Below are positions 63,230 through 64,000 of a stretch of DNA of 64,000 nt, piece by piece. The position numbers were made by a program, and so were the translations under genes. The notes under the pieces were generated by a model that saw only the letters and a program-made list of their open reading frames with translations, ran no database searches and was not told the origin of the DNA. Location: positions 2,790,001 through 2,854,000 of the forward strand of contig NZ_CP031467.1 in NCBI RefSeq assembly GCF_003368325.1. The letters are read 5' to 3'. This DNA comes from Paraburkholderia caffeinilytica (lineage in GTDB: Bacteria > Pseudomonadota > Gammaproteobacteria > Burkholderiales > Burkholderiaceae). How positions within the stretch are numbered: position 1 is the stretch's first letter; every line of letters starts with the position of its first letter.

Positions 63230-64000
63230 ATGAAGATTCATATTCAAGGCGGCACGCTGATCGATCCGGCGGCGGGCACCGAACAGCAGCAGGACATTTT
63301 TATCGCAGCGGGCAAGATCGTCGCTATCGGCAACGCGCCTGCTGATTTCGAAGCGGCGAAGACGATCGACGCGAAGGGCCTGCACATCGCGCCGGGCCTC
63401 GTCGACCTGTCCGCGCGCTTGCGCGAGCCGGGCTACGAACACAAGGCGACGCTCGAATCCGAAATGGCCGCGGCGCTCGCAGGCGGTGTGACGAGTCTCG
63501 TGTGTCCGCCGGATACCGATCCGACGCTCGATGAACCGGGCCTCGTGGAGATGCTCAAGTTCCGCGCGCGCAATCTGGACCAGGCGCATGTGTATCCGCT
63601 CGGCGCGTTGACCGTCGGCCTGAAAGGCCAGGTCATCACCGAGATGGTCGAGCTGACCGAGGCGGGCTGTATCGGCTTTTCGCAAGCCGACGTGCCGGTG
63701 GTCGACACGCAGGTATTGATGCGCGCGCTGCAGTACGCGAAGACATACGGCTACACCGTGTGGCTGCGCCCGGTCGATGCCTATCTCGGCCGTGGCGGCG
63801 TCGCCGCGAGCGGCGCGCTGGCGTCGCGGCTCGGGCTGTCGGGCGTGCCGGTGTCGGCCGAGACGATCGCGCTGCATACGATCTTCGAACTGGTCCGCGT
63901 GACGGGGGCGCGGGTGCATCTGTCGCACGTGTCGTCGGCGGCGGGCATCGAGTTGATGCGCGCGGCCAAGGCCGAGGGCTTGCCGGTGTCGTGCGACGTC
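63230..64000 (+). CDS. pyrC: Dihydroorotase-like, probably inactive structural partner of PyrB (3' truncated)
   Basis: Open to the window edge; 257 residues visible from ATG 63230 (MKIHIQGGTLIDPAAGTEQQ). The fold is that of type I dihydroorotase, but the HxH metal motif is replaced: PGLVDLSARLREPG has Ser61-Ala62-Arg63. The Asn/Arg substrate part REPGYEHKATLES remains. Loss of the metal His is known in Pseudomonas PyrC' (PyrX), which only holds the PyrB dodecamer together. A true dihydroorotase must be elsewhere. Identity of the C-terminal third is unseen. Confidence 0.88.
   Translation, partial: MKIHIQGGTLIDPAAGTEQQQDIFIAAGKIVAIGNAPADFEAAKTIDAKGLHIAPGLVDLSARLREPGYEHKATLESEMAAALAGGVTSLVCPPDTDPTLDEPGLVEMLKFRARNLDQAHVYPLGALTVGLKGQVITEMVELTEAGCIGFSQADVPVVDTQVLMRALQYAKTYGYTVWLRPVDAYLGRGGVAASGALASRLGLSGVPVSAETIALHTIFELVRVTGARVHLSHVSSAAGIELMRAAKAEGLPVSCDV

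Overview
The window is high-GC DNA with gene content and order typical of a Betaproteobacterium of the Burkholderiales, most likely Paraburkholderia or Burkholderia. The signs are the AlgH-like yqgE / ruvX / pyrR / pyrB / inactive pyrC order, a CIRCE-controlled groESL operon, the trimeric-porin type, and genus-style extragenic repeats. This placement is inference from gene content; no 16S gene is present.

Layout. 1-1274: 5'-truncated MFS transporter. 1322-1462: tiny basic protein. 1782-4571: minus-strand operon of two PAAR proteins, a GH24 lysozyme and two LprI-like proteins, read as an orphan type VI secretion effector/immunity cassette. 4879-5649: structured RNA leader before an unknown gene. 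6032-6373: extragenic hairpin and tandem repeats. 6386-10023: AraC regulator, SDR dehydrogenase and APC permease. 10145-44396: a large exopolysaccharide (EPS) locus. 44447-47304: three poorly characterised envelope or membrane genes. 47757-51129: chemoreceptor and porin. 51434-52202: two-gene operon under two LexA boxes. 52709-54924: groES-groEL. 54952-56811: APS kinase and sulfotransferase. 57225-58565: thiD and rubredoxin. 58822-60231: unknown helical protein. 60492-64000: yqgE-ruvX-pyrR-pyrB-pyrC', the last cut by the window edge.

The EPS locus reads as a Wzx/Wzy-dependent, colanic-acid-like pathway. ManC makes GDP-mannose. Gmd and Fcl convert it to GDP-L-fucose. A WcaJ/BceB-type transferase loads the first sugar phosphate on undecaprenyl phosphate. 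Six glycosyltransferases (12751, 30299, 31497, 36204, 40521, 43314) extend the unit. A WcaF-like and an OafA-like enzyme could add acyl groups. A flippase and a polymerase move and join repeats, and Wza/Wzc export the polymer. A GMC oxidoreductase, two paralogous glycoside hydrolases, a secreted PIG-L deacetylase-lectin and a GDP-mannose mannosyl hydrolase are extra tailoring or turnover functions. No Wzb-type phosphatase or UDP-glucose dehydrogenase is seen. A glycosyltransferase pair brackets the locus as paralogues, and a hydrolase pair is also duplicated.

Most interesting: the PAAR-lysozyme-LprI cassette, the GNRA-hairpin leader at 4995-5150, the sulfotransferase/APS-kinase pair, the LexA-controlled pair of unknown proteins, and an orphan terminator upstream of the porin. 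Several true genes are short: a 46-aa basic protein, a 49-aa membrane protein and the 56-aa rubredoxin.
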